DNA from: Arthrinium phaeospermum
Taxonomy: Eukaryota > Ascomycota > Sordariomycetes > Amphisphaeriales > Apiosporaceae
Assembly: GCA_006503535.1 (NCBI GenBank)
Contig: QYRS01000007.1
Span: 1-64,000, forward strand
DNA: 64,000 bases
Direction: 5' to 3'
Positions 15,101-28,803 of this stretch are shown here, one piece after another; position 1 is the first letter of the stretch, and each line of letters starts with the position of its first letter. The notes below the pieces were generated by a model. That model saw only the letters and a program-made list of their open reading frames with translations, was not told the DNA's origin and did not search any database. The position numbers and the translations under genes were made by a program.

Positions 15101-15345
15101 ATTTTTTTTTATTATTAAATATAATATTATTATAAATTTCGAATTTATTTTAAATTTTATATTATAAAAATAATAAATAATTATAATTAAAAATTATAAT
15201 AAAAAAAATAATATTTATTATTTTTATTATTAAAAATTTAATTTTTTAATTTTATTATTTAAAATATTTATTTATTTTAATATAAAAATATTATTAATTT
15301 ATATTATAATTTATTTATTTTTTATTTTTTATATTATATATATAT
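15100..15345 (+). repeat. Family A fragment, right of the LTR-like element
   Basis: It matches about 12,625-12,870 of family A. Together with 5,650-5,693 it reconstructs a family A copy interrupted by the LTR-like element. Confidence 0.7.
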
Positions 15346-16419
15346 ATATTAAAAAATAAAAAATAATTTAAATAAATATTTTTAAATATTATATAATATA
15401 TTTAAATTTTAAATTTTTTATATTATAAAAATAATTATATTAAATTTATATATTTTTTTTAATAATTATTATAAATTAATAAAAATATTTTATTTAAATA
15501 TTATTATTTTATATTATTATAAAAAATAAAATATATTTATTAAAAAATATTTATTTTAATTATTATATAATTATTTAATAATAATAAATTATAATATTAA
15601 ATATAAAATAATTAATTAAAATTAATTTTATATTATAATTTAATTATTTAAATTTAAAAATTTATTAAATAAAATAAATAAAATTATTATAAAATAATAA
15701 AAAAATTAAATTATTAATTAAAATATTAATTATTTTAATTATAATTATAATTATTTTATTAATTTAATTTTATATATATTATTAAAAAATATTTTTATAA
15801 TTAATAATTATTTTTATTATTATTATCGTTTTTTAAATTTTTTATAATTAATATATTATTTTTAATTTTATATATTATATTAATTTCGAATTTAATTTAA
15901 TTAAAAATATTTTTTTAAAATTGTTTCTTTTTTTTTTAAATTTATTAAATTAAAATTTAATAAATATAAATAAATTTTTAAAATAAATTTTAAACTTTTA
16001 ATTAATACTTAAAAAAGTTTTTATAAATATATATATAATTATAAAATATTAATTTATAAATAAATTTAAATAATTTAAAAATAAATATTAATAAATTATT
16101 TAATAATATATTATTATTATTATTATTATTAAATTAATATTTTTATTTAATATTTTATTATTTTATATATATTATTTTAAAAAAAAATTAATTTTAATAA
16201 AATTATAATTAAAAATAATATTTTAAATTTAAAAATTATTAAATAATAAAAAAAAATAAATATTTTTTAATATATTATTTTATAAAATAAATAAAATAAT
16301 TCGTTTTTATTATTTTATTTTTAATTATTTTATTTATTTATTAATAAATTAATAAAATATATATTTAAAATAAATTAATAAATAATATTTATATATATAA
16401 TATTTTAAAAAAGATATTA

Positions 16420-17490
16420 ATTTATTATTTATATTAAAAAAAATTATATAAAATTTATAATTTTTTATATAAAATAAATTAAATAAATATATAAATTAAT
16501 TAATTATATAATAATTAATTAATAATAAATTAATAATAATATATTTATTAAAAAATTATTTATTAATTTTAATTTATTTTTTTTAATAATAATTTTTTTT
16601 ATTAATTAAATTAATTTATAATTTTATTATATTAATTTTTATTAAATTTATTTAATTTTATAATTTTTAAAACTTTATTTTTATTTTATATATATAAATA
16701 TATTTTTTATTATATATTTATATATAATATATAAATTATATATATAAAAAATTATATATTATAATAATTTAAAAAGTATATTATTAAATATAATTTTAAA
16801 TATTTTAAAATTAAATTTATTAAAAACGATATAATAATTATAAAAATAAAGCTTTTTAAAAAATTAAAATTTAATTATTAATATAATAACGTTAACTTTT
16901 TTAAAATTATTAAAAATATTTTTTATAAATATATATAATATATTATTATTATTAATAATTATTATTATATATATAATAAATATTAAAATATAAATAATAT
17001 TATAAATATATAATAATATAAAAAAATAATAATAATAATATATATATATATATATATAATAAAAAAAGAAATAAATTATAAATTTTAAAAAATATATATT
17101 ATAAAAATTTATATTTATTTTTAAAAACCTTTTTTAAAAATTTATATAAAATTAATATTTATATATTAATTTTAAAAACTTTATAATTTAATATAAATAA
17201 TTTTTAATAAATTTTAAATTTATATAATATAAATAAATTTTTTTTTAATAATTAAATATAATATTATTATAAATTTCGAATTTATTTTAAATTTTATATT
17301 ATAAAAAATAATAAATAATTATAATTAAAAATTATAATAAAAAATAATTTAATATTTATTATTTATTATTATTAAAAATTTAATTTTTTTAATTTTATTA
17401 TTTAAAATATTTATTTATTTTAATATAAAATTATTATTAATTTATATTATTATTTATTATTATTATTATTTATATTAATTATATATAATA
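16420..17490 (+). repeat. Family A copy 4, full length, heavily mutated
   Basis: It is collinear with 11,730-12,890 throughout. At positions where that copy keeps C or G this one usually has T or A, so it has gone further through RIP. Confidence 0.8.
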
Positions 17491-17504
17491 TATATTAAAA
17501 ATAA

Positions 17505-17840
17505 TTTAAAAAAAAATTAATTATATAATAATAAATTAATAATAAATTAATAATAATATATTTATTAAATAATTATTTATAAATTTTTATTTATTTATTT
17601 CTTATTTATTAATAATTTTTTTTAATTAATTAAATTAATTTATAATTTTAATATATTAATTTTTATTAAATTTATTAAATTTTATAAATTTTAAAGTTTT
17701 ATTTCTTTTTATATATATAAATATATATTTATTATTTAATAATTTTAATAATAATTTTTATTATTATATTTTATATAATATATAAATTATATATATAAAA
17801 AATATATTATTATAATTTAAAAAATATATTATTAAAATAT
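17505..17840 (+). repeat. Family A copy 5, 5' part only
   Basis: It matches the first roughly 330 bp of family A (11,815-12,140) and follows copy 4 almost directly in the same orientation. It ends shortly before the microsatellite at the edge of the block. Confidence 0.75.
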
Positions 17841-17938
17841 ATTATAAATTAAATTTAAAAGTTTTAAATTTAATATATTATAATAATTAATATAATATTA
17901 TAATTTATATAAAGCTTTATTTTTAATTAAATTTAAAA

Positions 17939-18116
<178 letters not shown>

Positions 18117-18309
18117 ATCGATCCTCATCATTATTATTATTAGCATTATAAATTAGGGATAGAACAACATACGTTCAATTACTACACCCTACCATACAAA
18201 CGTCTGTATTGTACACTATAGACAAAGCCTTTCAATCCGCCCAATGAATGCATGCCAACGCTTTATTACGCCCGCATATAAATTATGCTACCACACATAA
18301 AATCTTCGT

Positions 18310-19811
18310 CTACAACAGCATCCGTCTTGGATCCTCAATGTACTCCTTAATCTTGACCAGAAACTGAACGGCTTCCCGTCCGTCGAGCAGGCGATGATCA
18401 TAGGTGAGAGCCAGGTACATCATGGGTCTGATCTCAACCTTGCCGTTAATGGCGACCGGCTTATCCTTGATGGCGTGGAGACCGAGCACGGCAGTCTGGG
18501 GAAGGTTAATGATAGGCGTGCCCATCAGCGATCCAAAAACGCCACCGTTGCTGATGGTGAAGGTGCCGCCGGCCATATCCTCAATTGTGAGCTTGTTGTC
18601 ACGTGCCTGGTACGGGACATGTTAGCTGACCGTGTAAACGAGTAAGGACTGCAATTGAAGGAAATCGTACCTTCTTGCCGAGGTCGGCAATGGATTTCTC
18701 AATGTTGACCATGTCCATGCCCTCGACGTTGCGCACAACGGGAGTGACCAGACCCTTTTCAGTGGCAACCGCAACGCTGAGATCAACATAGTCCCGGTAA
18801 ACGATGGTGTCACCACCGTTCTCGCCCTCGATGGAAGCATTGATGACGGGGATATCGCGCATAGCCAGGACGCAAGCGCGGGCGAATGCGCTCATGAAGC
18901 CCAGCTTGACGCCCTGCTTCTTCAAGATCTCGTCCTTGTAGAGCTTTCGGAACTCCATCAGAGAAGACATGTCGACCTCGTTGAAGGTAGTGAGAGAGGC
19001 GGCAGTGTTTTGAGACTGCTTGAGACGCTCGGCGATTCGGAGACGCATGCGGTTCATCTTGACCTATATTGATTACGGCTGGTTAGACTACTGCCTGGAC
19101 GAAACACCTTGATCAGGAGCCGAGGTTTTCACATACTCGGCGCTCTTCGCGGCTGCCCATGGTGGGGCCGGCGCTGGAAGAATCCTTGGCAGGTTGCGAA
19201 GACTGCTTAGGGGGGGGAGCCTCCTTCTTGGGCTCTGGCGGGGGCGCGGGTTTTGAAGACTCGGGCTTGGACTCTTGCTTGTTCTCCTCCTTGGGCTCGG
19301 CTGGTTTGGCATCGGTGGGCGCGGCCTCCTCCTTGGGGGCTTCCTTGGATTCGCCCTTGTTAGCACCTTCCGGGGCAGCGCCGGGCTCGATCTTGGCAAT
19401 CTCCTGGCCGACGGTGACGGTGTCTTCCTCATTGGCCATGAACTCCTTGATTGTACCAGCCTCGGGCGCATTGACGGCAACGTCGATCTGGAGGGTGCTT
19501 GTTAGTGAATGTCATAGCCAAGAAAGCAGCGCGGCCTAGCAAGGCATTGCAGGCGGGTGCATGCTTGCCTTGTCAGTCTCGATGGTCGCAATCTCCTCGT
19601 CGGCTTCAACATGGTCGCCAATTTGCTTGTTCCACTGCTTCAAGGTACCCTCGGAAATAGACTCGGCCATTTGGGGGACTTTGACGAGCGTATCGGCGTA
19701 GGTGCGCACTTGATTCATCATGGTGGGCAAGGCGACGCCTCGCAGGGGCTGCTGCATGGGGCGTCGTAGTTGCGCAACGCGCGCCGCGGTGAGTAGCCTT
19801 CGAGAAAACAT
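18310..19811 (-). CDS. KGD2: Dihydrolipoamide succinyltransferase, E2 of 2-oxoglutarate dehydrogenase
   Basis: This mitochondrial matrix enzyme transfers the succinyl group from lipoate to CoA in the TCA cycle. Exons, read on the minus strand: 19811-19569, 19487-19137, 19063-18671, 18606-18310 (427 aa). An Arg-rich presequence leads into a lipoyl domain (about residues 42-117) with the lipoylated Lys81 in ETDK|IDV. A Lys/Pro/Glu-rich linker follows, with no peripheral subunit-binding domain, as in other eukaryotic E2o proteins, and then the catalytic domain with His400 and Asp404 in YDHRLLDG. The intron after Lys81 (19488-19568) starts with GC, not GT (AAG|GCAAGC...CAG). No GT gives the conserved ETDKIDV junction, so it is a GC-AG intron. 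The 3' end lies about 200 bp from the RIP block, yet the coding bases look untouched. Confidence 0.96.
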
Positions 19812-20913
19812 GATGATAGATCTGTAGTTGTGACGTGGTGTTCTAACTTTTCTTCTTCTTCTCTCTCTCTCTCTCTTAATGATTACCGAGGATAAGGTCA
19901 AACAGAAAGACTCTGACCTGTCGCAAAGGAAGCAGGGAGCAGAGTATGTCTTTGAAAGGAACTGGCACAGTTGAGTGTGCGAAAGAGGCACTCGATCAGC
20001 GAGTCTAGGATATATTTGGGGGAGGGGGGGGTGAGAGAGAGATTTATTGACGCAGGAAACGAGCAAAAGCGGTTGGATAAGTTGAATTGGAGAAGCTCTA
20101 AAAAAAGCTGCAACAGCAACACCCGTGTTTCCGACAGGGGGGGGGGGAGCAGGGGAGTTTGGTACTCGTCCTGCTACCAGCTGCTAGAGGTAGACGGGAA
20201 AAACAAGGCAAGGAAAATCGCAGCTGTGAACTCATTAGCCGGCAAGTCCAGGATTGAGTGACGTACCGATTTCACCCGCCCATGCCGGACGGAGGAGCAA
20301 TTATGTGCTACGGGCCAGCAGGCGCAGAAAGGAAAGGGTGGCCCAGCGTGCCAGCTGGGCGTGTCACAGGACTGGCAGTCCAGTCTGCTGGCACTGCGTT
20401 CCTGCACGCAAGTCTTTACGGTCCAAAACGGTGGACGGTGCCACGGTGGGCAACGTCGGTGCTCGCTCTCAGAGAGGTACATGGCCAGCTGGGCCAGGTA
20501 CCTGACCGCCAGCCCTCCAGCTCAGATCCAGTAACGCAGCGGACCAGAGCTCGAGGCTGACCAATGAAAGGTTGCGGGAACAAAATCAAGCCCAAGTGCC
20601 AAGTCCCCCGACAGCTCCCTCCGATTTATTGCCTCAGGCATCCAAAACCCCAATTGGCTCAAGCCCACCTCGAGCTTGCAACATTGTGAATCCATCCTCA
20701 AGCTGCCAGCCAAACCATCGCGAGTCCGATTGATCGCGGCCACCACGACCACCAGCACACCCCACTCCTTTTCGCAGGTACCGAGCTCGACGCTGAAGTA
20801 AAAGTCCAATCGAGTGCCAGTTCCTCGGCATAGCAACAACGCGTCGTCGAGTCAGGGTTGGCACCGCATCAGAAAGCAGCAAAAGGGCTCTTCACACTTT
20901 TTACCTGGCCAAC
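19812..20913. other. Divergent intergenic region KGD2 / NDUFB9
   Basis: This 1.1-kb region is shared by two mitochondrial genes on opposite strands. It holds a CT/GA tract at 19,848-19,878 in the KGD2 leader and G-runs near 20,020 and 20,140. I see no further gene; the short frames around 20,250-20,560 match nothing I recognise. Confidence 0.6.
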
Positions 20914-21548
20914 ATGTCGACGAGACAGGCCGCTCTGTGAGCTCAATTGCCGCAATTCGATTGCCCACGTATGAAAAAGGCTCCTGACCAAGCATTGTGC
21001 CCACAGGTCGCTCTACCGACGCTCTCTGAAGCTGTCGCTCGACTGGGCCGTCCACCGGCACTTGTGGCGAGGGCAAGCCCTTTACATCCGATCGCTCTTC
21101 GAGGCAAACCGCAACGTCACAGATCCCCGGAAACAAAGGGTACGCCATCATATCTACTCCCATACCAGGCTTCGAGTCATTGGGACTTTGCTTGGGCTCG
21201 TCATCGCGGCAGCCTTGACGGAGACAACAGAACGCTGACAGAACACCCGGTGCATCAAACAGGCATTGCTCACCGAGACGGAGAAGCTGCTGCAGGAGTG
21301 GAAGCACCCTGATCCTTACACTCCCCCAACCGCCCCCGGAGGTATGCTCAGATTCTTTGCGCCCAGAAAAGCGGCTTGGGGAAATCCCATGCTGACAAGA
21401 CATACACAGGTTCCAAGTACGAACGCAATGTACCAGTGCACTCTACAGCTCGTAAGTATCAGCCTCTACCCTGGGCTCTTCGGCCATGACGAGTATGAAC
21501 AAACTGAACTAACATTTTCCCCTAGCTCCGCCGGACTTGAAGTTTTAA
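20914..21548 (+). CDS. NDUFB9: NADH:ubiquinone oxidoreductase LYR subunit, NDUFB9/B22 type
   Basis: This is an accessory subunit of mitochondrial complex I. Exons: 20914-20936, 21007-21139, 21263-21341, 21410-21451, 21526-21548, giving 99 aa. The joined product has the LYR motif (LeuTyrArg, residues 10-12) followed by the family's RSLKLSLDWAVHR and WRGQALYIRSLFEANRNV blocks and the C-terminal HPDPYTPPTAPGGSKYERN stretch that defines this subunit. First and last exons are only 23 nt each, so the gene is easily missed by ORF-based calling. All introns have GT...AG borders and every junction keeps the conserved reading. Start chosen because it is the only ATG giving a short N-terminus spliced in frame to SLYRR. 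Confidence 0.9.
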
Positions 21549-22112
21549 TCAACTGCAATGGATTGCACAAGAGCAGCAAACTGTACATAGACCTTGTAAT
21601 CTGCGCATAGATATCACCAAAAGTTGCAACCAATATCACCGGCCCCGATTCATTCGCCAATGTGACCATGGCCCTTGAAACGAACTATATTACACGATGT
21701 TGTGTTATAGCTCCCAAGGCACAGCAGCAAGTAACGACTAAGTATTAATAATACAAGTTGAAAGCCTATGACCTAAGCCAACGCTGTTGAGCAATGATAC
21801 CAACCCAGTTATAAAATGAATCCAGAAGAACAAATCAAGCCGCACATATAAGGCCAACGGCTATAGATGAAGCTGAAAGGCATTGAAAGGCGTATACGAG
21901 TCACTGGTAAAGCAAGAATATAAAGGGTGTTTGTTCAGAAAGTTTTCATTTCATGTCCATATCCCTAATGGACGTTTCCCAGACGGATTATGTCTGTAAT
22001 GTACAACCCATTCGCATAAAAAGCAAACCTTGACCTGCCGTGACCCCGTTGTTCATGAAAAGCGTCCCAAACTGCAAAGCAGAAAACACAGAAAACCAAG
22101 CGCGAAACCCAA
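21549..22112. other. Convergent 3' region NDUFB9 / H2A
   Basis: About 560 bp lie between two facing gene ends. It probably holds both 3' untranslated regions. I see no gene or notable repeat. Confidence 0.5.
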
Positions 22113-22735
<623 letters not shown>

Positions 22736-25221
22736 GTTGATGGATGTAGTTGGGTTGGTGGAAAAAAGGGAGTTGATTGATGAGTGTCCGTGGACTGAAG
22801 ATCAAAGAAGATCTTCTTAAAGGTGGTGGTTGAGGGTGGTAGGAGAGTGGAAAGTGGTGGTTGTTGAGATGAGATGGAGTGGGAAGTATTGGTGAAGTTC
22901 AGTGGGGGATAGCTGCTTAAGTACTGGTCGCGTCAAGCAGCCGGATCACGAAATCACCAAAAAGACCAACAAGTGAAAGGGAAGGGGGAAGCTGGGGCCA
23001 AGTGGATTGTGGCACTGATCTGAGTTACAAAGCTACAACACCGCCCGGCTGTGGGGCGCCTGACGGCTGGGGCTAGTCCGCTTTAGGCCCAGAAATGGAA
23101 ATCGCGCGCCTGGGTGTGCTCAGAAAAAAATAAGGACGCCGAAAAATAACGAAGCCGGGCAAATCAACTGGCCCGGTTGCATCTCCCCACTCTTCAAGGC
23201 CACCCTGCAGCCAAAGTGCAGCTGCCTCGTACATGCTTGATGCCTCTGGGAACTGAGCCGATAAACTGCCTGCAGCCATCAAATGCCGCCTTGAAATTGC
23301 ATTCAAGGTACTAACTAGCCCTGCCGCACTCAACATCCGACCAATGAAATAATTGCATTCCGCTCTACCCAGGTATCCATTCTGGCATTGACACGCTACC
23401 CTGATCCCACCTGATTCGAATGATAATATTACATAGATAGCGAGGCACCCACCCCATGGAGTCTTTGCCTTTTCCCTCGCTCTTTTCCCACTCCCTGCTG
23501 CGTTGTCGCATATGTATGTACGTTCTCCCCCCTTGACACGACACTTGTTTTCCTCATCGTGTCGGATCAGTCTGGTCGGACCAGATCACTCGATGAATGT
23601 CTATCGCCCATCGCCCGCGTCCTGCGTCGAACCTTTTTGCCTTAGGGTTCACCTCTTTTCGAACCAGACACCGAACTGCTCGGCTGATCGACTTTGCTAT
23701 TCTGCCATGCTGGCTGGATTGCCAGATTCATTTTCTCCCACTCCCGCCTGGGTGTGCCAGACTGGTCTCGTTGGATTGAAACTCTTGCAGTTATATTCCA
23801 GTTTGGCCGATTTGGCTCGGTGATTCGGATCGAGCTGCAGATTTTTCTTTGCTGTTTTTGACGCGGTCCTCCTAAAACCCGAAAGTCATTTGAATCGGTT
23901 TTCTTATTTTCTTCTTCTGTCATGTCAGGTCTTCCTATGGTCCTACGTTTGATTAGATTTCATCCAAGGGCTTACTTATATGCTCTTTGAACCTAAGTTT
24001 CTGGACCATTTTAAATGGTGAAGGTTGCTTCAGGGCCACTCTAGGCCTAGGAATGCACATTTTCGGGTGGTCTGGGTTGAATATTCGGAGTTAAATCTCA
24101 ACGTACGTTATGGAATTATATATAGAATGCATCGGTATAGCATCGGGTTCTTGATCTTTTACCTATCTGGGGTCTTGATATGCATGTGATGTACACATCT
24201 GGGGTATCAGCCTTGCCAGAAGCCGCTTTTAACACGGCTCCGGGCCGAACTCTGGGGTAAATCTATCAAACATTGGCCCCGGAAACTGCCAGCCGCGGGG
24301 CAGATCTGGTGATAGCTTCAGTTTCGTGACCAAAGCGGAAGTCTAGGCGCGGCCGTTGCTGGTAGGGTCATGTGATGTAGGTGGCATAGGATGGAGAAGG
24401 CTTACGCAGGTGGGGGCTGCTGGCTCGTCTCTCCACGAAAGAATGTGATCCACCGCCCAGGAGAGACGAGATGGATCAGGCTGTGATGCAGCCTCAGAGC
24501 AGTACCTAGATCAAAGATGCGGAAGTGCAGAAGGACTGAATTATTTGATTGGCCGAATTGCTACGACATGAACTCCCGGGCCCAGTTCTTCTTTCCTCAA
24601 GAAGATGGCGTGTTTCCCTGCGACAGGGGGGGAGGGGGAGGGATGGATGATTGATCTCAAGGAATAATGGAAGGGAAGGGAAGCTGACGCGCTTCTGACC
24701 CGGCAGCAGGGGCCCCGAAAGCGCGTCTTGGTCGTGTCGGTGTCTCTGCCAATAATGCGGTGGGCTGGGATGGGATGGAAAATTGATCAACCAACCAATT
24801 GATTAATTCCTGGCGCAGCGAACAGCGAAGGCAGGCCAGAAAATAAAATGGGTACGTACCGGTGTGCGTGCAGGTGGTTGATGGGCTCCATCCAGGGTTG
24901 ATTTGGGTAGGTGGGGCGTGGGCTTTTGTCTACCTTACCGTCGCGCTGATGGGGGGTGTGTGGCTCTAAAAGCCAGGCCATCTCTGCCTCCCAATTGTGG
25001 TGTCAAATCAGTAACCACGCTAGTGTCTTTCGCTGCCAGCTACAAAAGGACCTTCATCCCCCATTCATCCCTCCAATCCACTACTCTTGACTTCCCATCA
25101 ACCACAACCCATCTTTCCAACCTCACAACAAGCCAGCAAACAGCTTTCGGATTCTCAATCCATTCATCTACACCAACTCACTTCTTTTTCACCCACCAAC
25201 CCACCCAAAACCAACTTCATC
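22736..25221. promoter_or_regulatory. Divergent histone H2A-H2B promoter region
   Basis: This 2.5-kb gap separates the two histone starts. It should contain the shared cell-cycle-controlled promoter. CCAAT pentamers occur at 23,341 and 24,795 and an ATTGG at about 24,548, but with no spacing pattern I can defend. No protein-coding frame here looks real. The H2B leader from about 25,050 is C/A-rich and G-poor, as in strongly expressed fungal genes. Confidence 0.5.
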
Positions 25222-25835
<614 letters not shown>

Positions 25836-26478
25836 GTGGTGCTTGGATTTCGGTTTCTGCGGTTGTCTAGGGTGTTTTTTGTCTTGGGTTTGGGATCCTT
25901 TTTTACACAGCTTGCTTGGCATCATGATGAGGCTTGGCCAAGGGGTTCAAGCTTCGACACATGGATTCTGATGAATTGACATCGATCTGGAGTCTCAATA
26001 ATGCGTTACGGATGGCTTTGATTTTCGGAGGCGATTTGCCTCTGCATTACGGTATGGGGTTCTGCGGTTGTACAATACAGATTTCCCGATAGGGTTCCCC
26101 GGAATGATACTCAACAATGAACAAACCCTCGCTGTGTCTTTTCTGCTTGTGAACGAACTTGCCAATGAACGTGCCGCATCAGGCCAGCTTAACTGTTCCT
26201 AATCATACTGCATGCAATCTGATCAGCACCGGCTCGTGTTGGGTCCCGGGACGCTCGCCTCCATTTCCCATGTGGTATTTAGAGCACCTGGGGCTTCGTG
26301 GAATATCCGTATTCATAAGGTATTTTTGTGCAACCCAGATACCGCGGTAGTAATCCGTTCATATGACAGAAATCTGTGCGTGCACCTGGCCTGTGGGAAG
26401 TGAATGGATTCTAGGCAACTTATTCAAGCATGTTTCGTGTTAACTGTATGGTGCATCTAAATGTTCAAGTCGCCCTAT
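25836..26478. other. Convergent 3' region H2B / SQS1
   Basis: This stretch of 640 bp holds the two 3' ends. No gene or repeat is recognisable. A histone-type stem-loop is not expected in fungi and none was seen. Confidence 0.5.
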
Positions 26479-28803
26479 TCAAGATTCGCCTAGGCCAGCC
26501 TTGGTCTTCTTGACGACATGTACGATAGGTACCATGATACCCTTGTTGTCCGTCGTACCGAGGGCCATACCCTTGGACCAGCCCATCTTCTCGAGCAGCA
26601 TCCGGCCCTTGTTGTCAGATGCCAACTCGGAGGCATGCTGGCCAACAACCTCTCCCTCCTTGTAACTGGTAGCAGCATGGCCTCGCTTGACGTTAGGATC
26701 CTTGCGGCGAAGAGCCTTGTATTCCTTGACCACTTCGTCGTCGACATCAACTCGGGGATAATAGCTTTGGCGTAGGAAGCGAGTAGCCGAGGAGAAGCCA
26801 CGCTCGTCGTAGCCAACAGTTCCCTTGGTTCGATAAAGCACAGGATAGCGGCTAACACCTTTGCCTGCGGACTGAGACTTAACCTTGAGTTGTGCTGCCA
26901 CCTGGTGAATACAGCGCCGCGAATGTTTATCCAGCGGGGGTAGACTAAGCCTGTATGGTAGTTGGCGATTAATATGACGTGGTGCTAAAGTTAAGGGACG
27001 GGGTATGCACTTACTGCTCATCGTCACCCAGAATGAACTGCTCCAGCTCGAACACAAGATCGTCCTTGGTCATTCCCCCTGGGTACTTGATGCGTGGATC
27101 TTCTGGATTGATGTTCTTGCCCAATAGTCCTTGTGCACGAAGGGCCTCCCGCTGTTTCTTCTTCTCCGCCTTCTTTAGACGGTCCCTCTGGAATGTTGCG
27201 TTCATCGCATCCTCCAACTCCGAGTCGGAGACATAGGGTACCCGCGAACGTTTGTTATAGTTGTGAAGTGAGGGGCGATGCCAGTCCATCAGGTCAAGCT
27301 CATCAAAGGCCTCGGCCATCTTAGAAGCACTTGGGAATTGGCCCTTCTTCTGGATAATCTTATCCGTTTTCGAAGATCCCTTCTTCTTGCGTCGCGGAGT
27401 GGTCTTGGGAGCTATGTTCCAGTCATCTCCGTCGTCGTCGCCAGATCCCGTGCCGTCATAGAGAAAGACTGCATCACCGCCAAGTCCCATTTGCTTCTGC
27501 TTGGTCAGCACATGTGCCAGGCGCTCGTCTTGGCCTTGCGAAGCAGCTTGCCGGGCACCTGGACCATCACTGCTATTGGCCTGTTCATCAGGCTCGTCAT
27601 GACTATCCTCGTCCGATAGTCGTTCCGGAAGCCCGTCGCTATCGGTGCCCCCGATATCACGAAGTAAATGGAAAGCATGCGAACCAAGGCCGGGACGTTG
27701 ATCGAGCTCGTCGTCATCATCATCTTCATCCTCCTCCATGTTGGCAATGTAGTCGGCAATCATTGCAGCCTCCTCGTCAGAGTGAGATCCACTTAAAAGG
27801 TTTTCAAACCGCTGGTCAACCTCCTTTTCGTTGCTTGGAAGTTGTTCGGTGACGGCAGTCTTGTAAACGTCGACGCCGGCCGTCCTGTATACATCAATAT
27901 CGGCGCTCGTTGTGGGAGCTTGGTCAGTAGTGGCCTGTATCGTCTCCTCCACCACCTTAATCTCGGTATCAATTTGGCTCAGCTGCATGAAATCACCGTC
28001 AGGATTGGGGGTATTAGTAGAGCGCGTGGCCGGCGCTGTAGTTTGGCGTGACGGATTGCGACCCTTAAAGAGTATGACTTCTTCGCTAGAGTCCGAGTCG
28101 TGAACGCCCTCGTCGTTTGTTTGGGTGGAAATCTCTGGATATCTCTGTCGTAATGACTTATCTCCCGCAGTGTCGATGACAAATAAGGGGGGTGATGGCG
28201 CAGTAGACGAGTGGGCGTCCGCTGCAGCAATGCACGGGTTTGGGTCCACCTCGTCAGCGCCAGCATCATCGTTAGCATCAGCATCAACGCTAGCACCATT
28301 GCGCTCTTCCGCGTCGGCGTGGCTTGCGAAAGCAGTATCACCAGGGTGCAGATCTATTGTCATGGTGTCATCCGCCATGTGGGCCTCAGTAGCAATGGGG
28401 GCTACTGGCGGAACCTCTGCTGGGGCAGTCTGCCTGTCCTCGTCCTGCAAGACCTTGAGTTCGTCTGATGGGTTCATATAGCCAGCACTGACAAACTTGA
28501 CGGGGTTGTATCGCAACTTGCCGTCTTGGGCTGGGCCACCGCGGCGTTTCTGAGCCGTGCTCCTAGCCTCGTCGGCCAAAGTGTGTGGTCCTGGTACGTG
28601 TGTAAGTATTGCATGGAGGGTTGGTGGCAGAGACCGGCGGGCGGTGAGGGCATACCACGATTAGAAGCTCGGAAGGAGGGCGCATTAGGCCGTATCACAT
28701 CCAGTAAGGGATCACGTCGAGGGCCACGACCTCCAGGTCCGGAGGACGGGCCTTGGCCGGGGGACCCTTGAGAGAACTTCTTGGGTGGCTTTCTTCTGGC
28801 CAT
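26479..28803 (-). CDS. SQS1: R3H and G-patch protein, SQS1-like
   Basis: Sqs1 binds and stimulates the DEAH-box helicase Prp43, linking ribosome biogenesis and pre-mRNA splicing. Exons on the minus strand: 28803-28656, 28590-27015, 26950-26479; 731 aa. The basic Gly/Pro-rich N-terminus (ARRKPPKKFSQGSPGQGP) is followed by a long Asp/Glu-rich region. After the second intron comes an R3H domain (about residues 575-640; LSLPPLDKHSRRCIHQVA, then KSQSAGKGVSRYPVLYRT) and a C-terminal G-patch (about 685-729; MLLEKMGWSKGMALG). Both intron junctions are fixed by these conserved readings; the second joins CA|G so that Gln is kept directly before the R3H domain. It is divergent from ATG4. Confidence 0.9.

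Noticed and set aside
20254..20560. Overlapping short frames upstream of NDUFB9
   Set aside because: No family features, no start context, and they sit in a divergent promoter interval.
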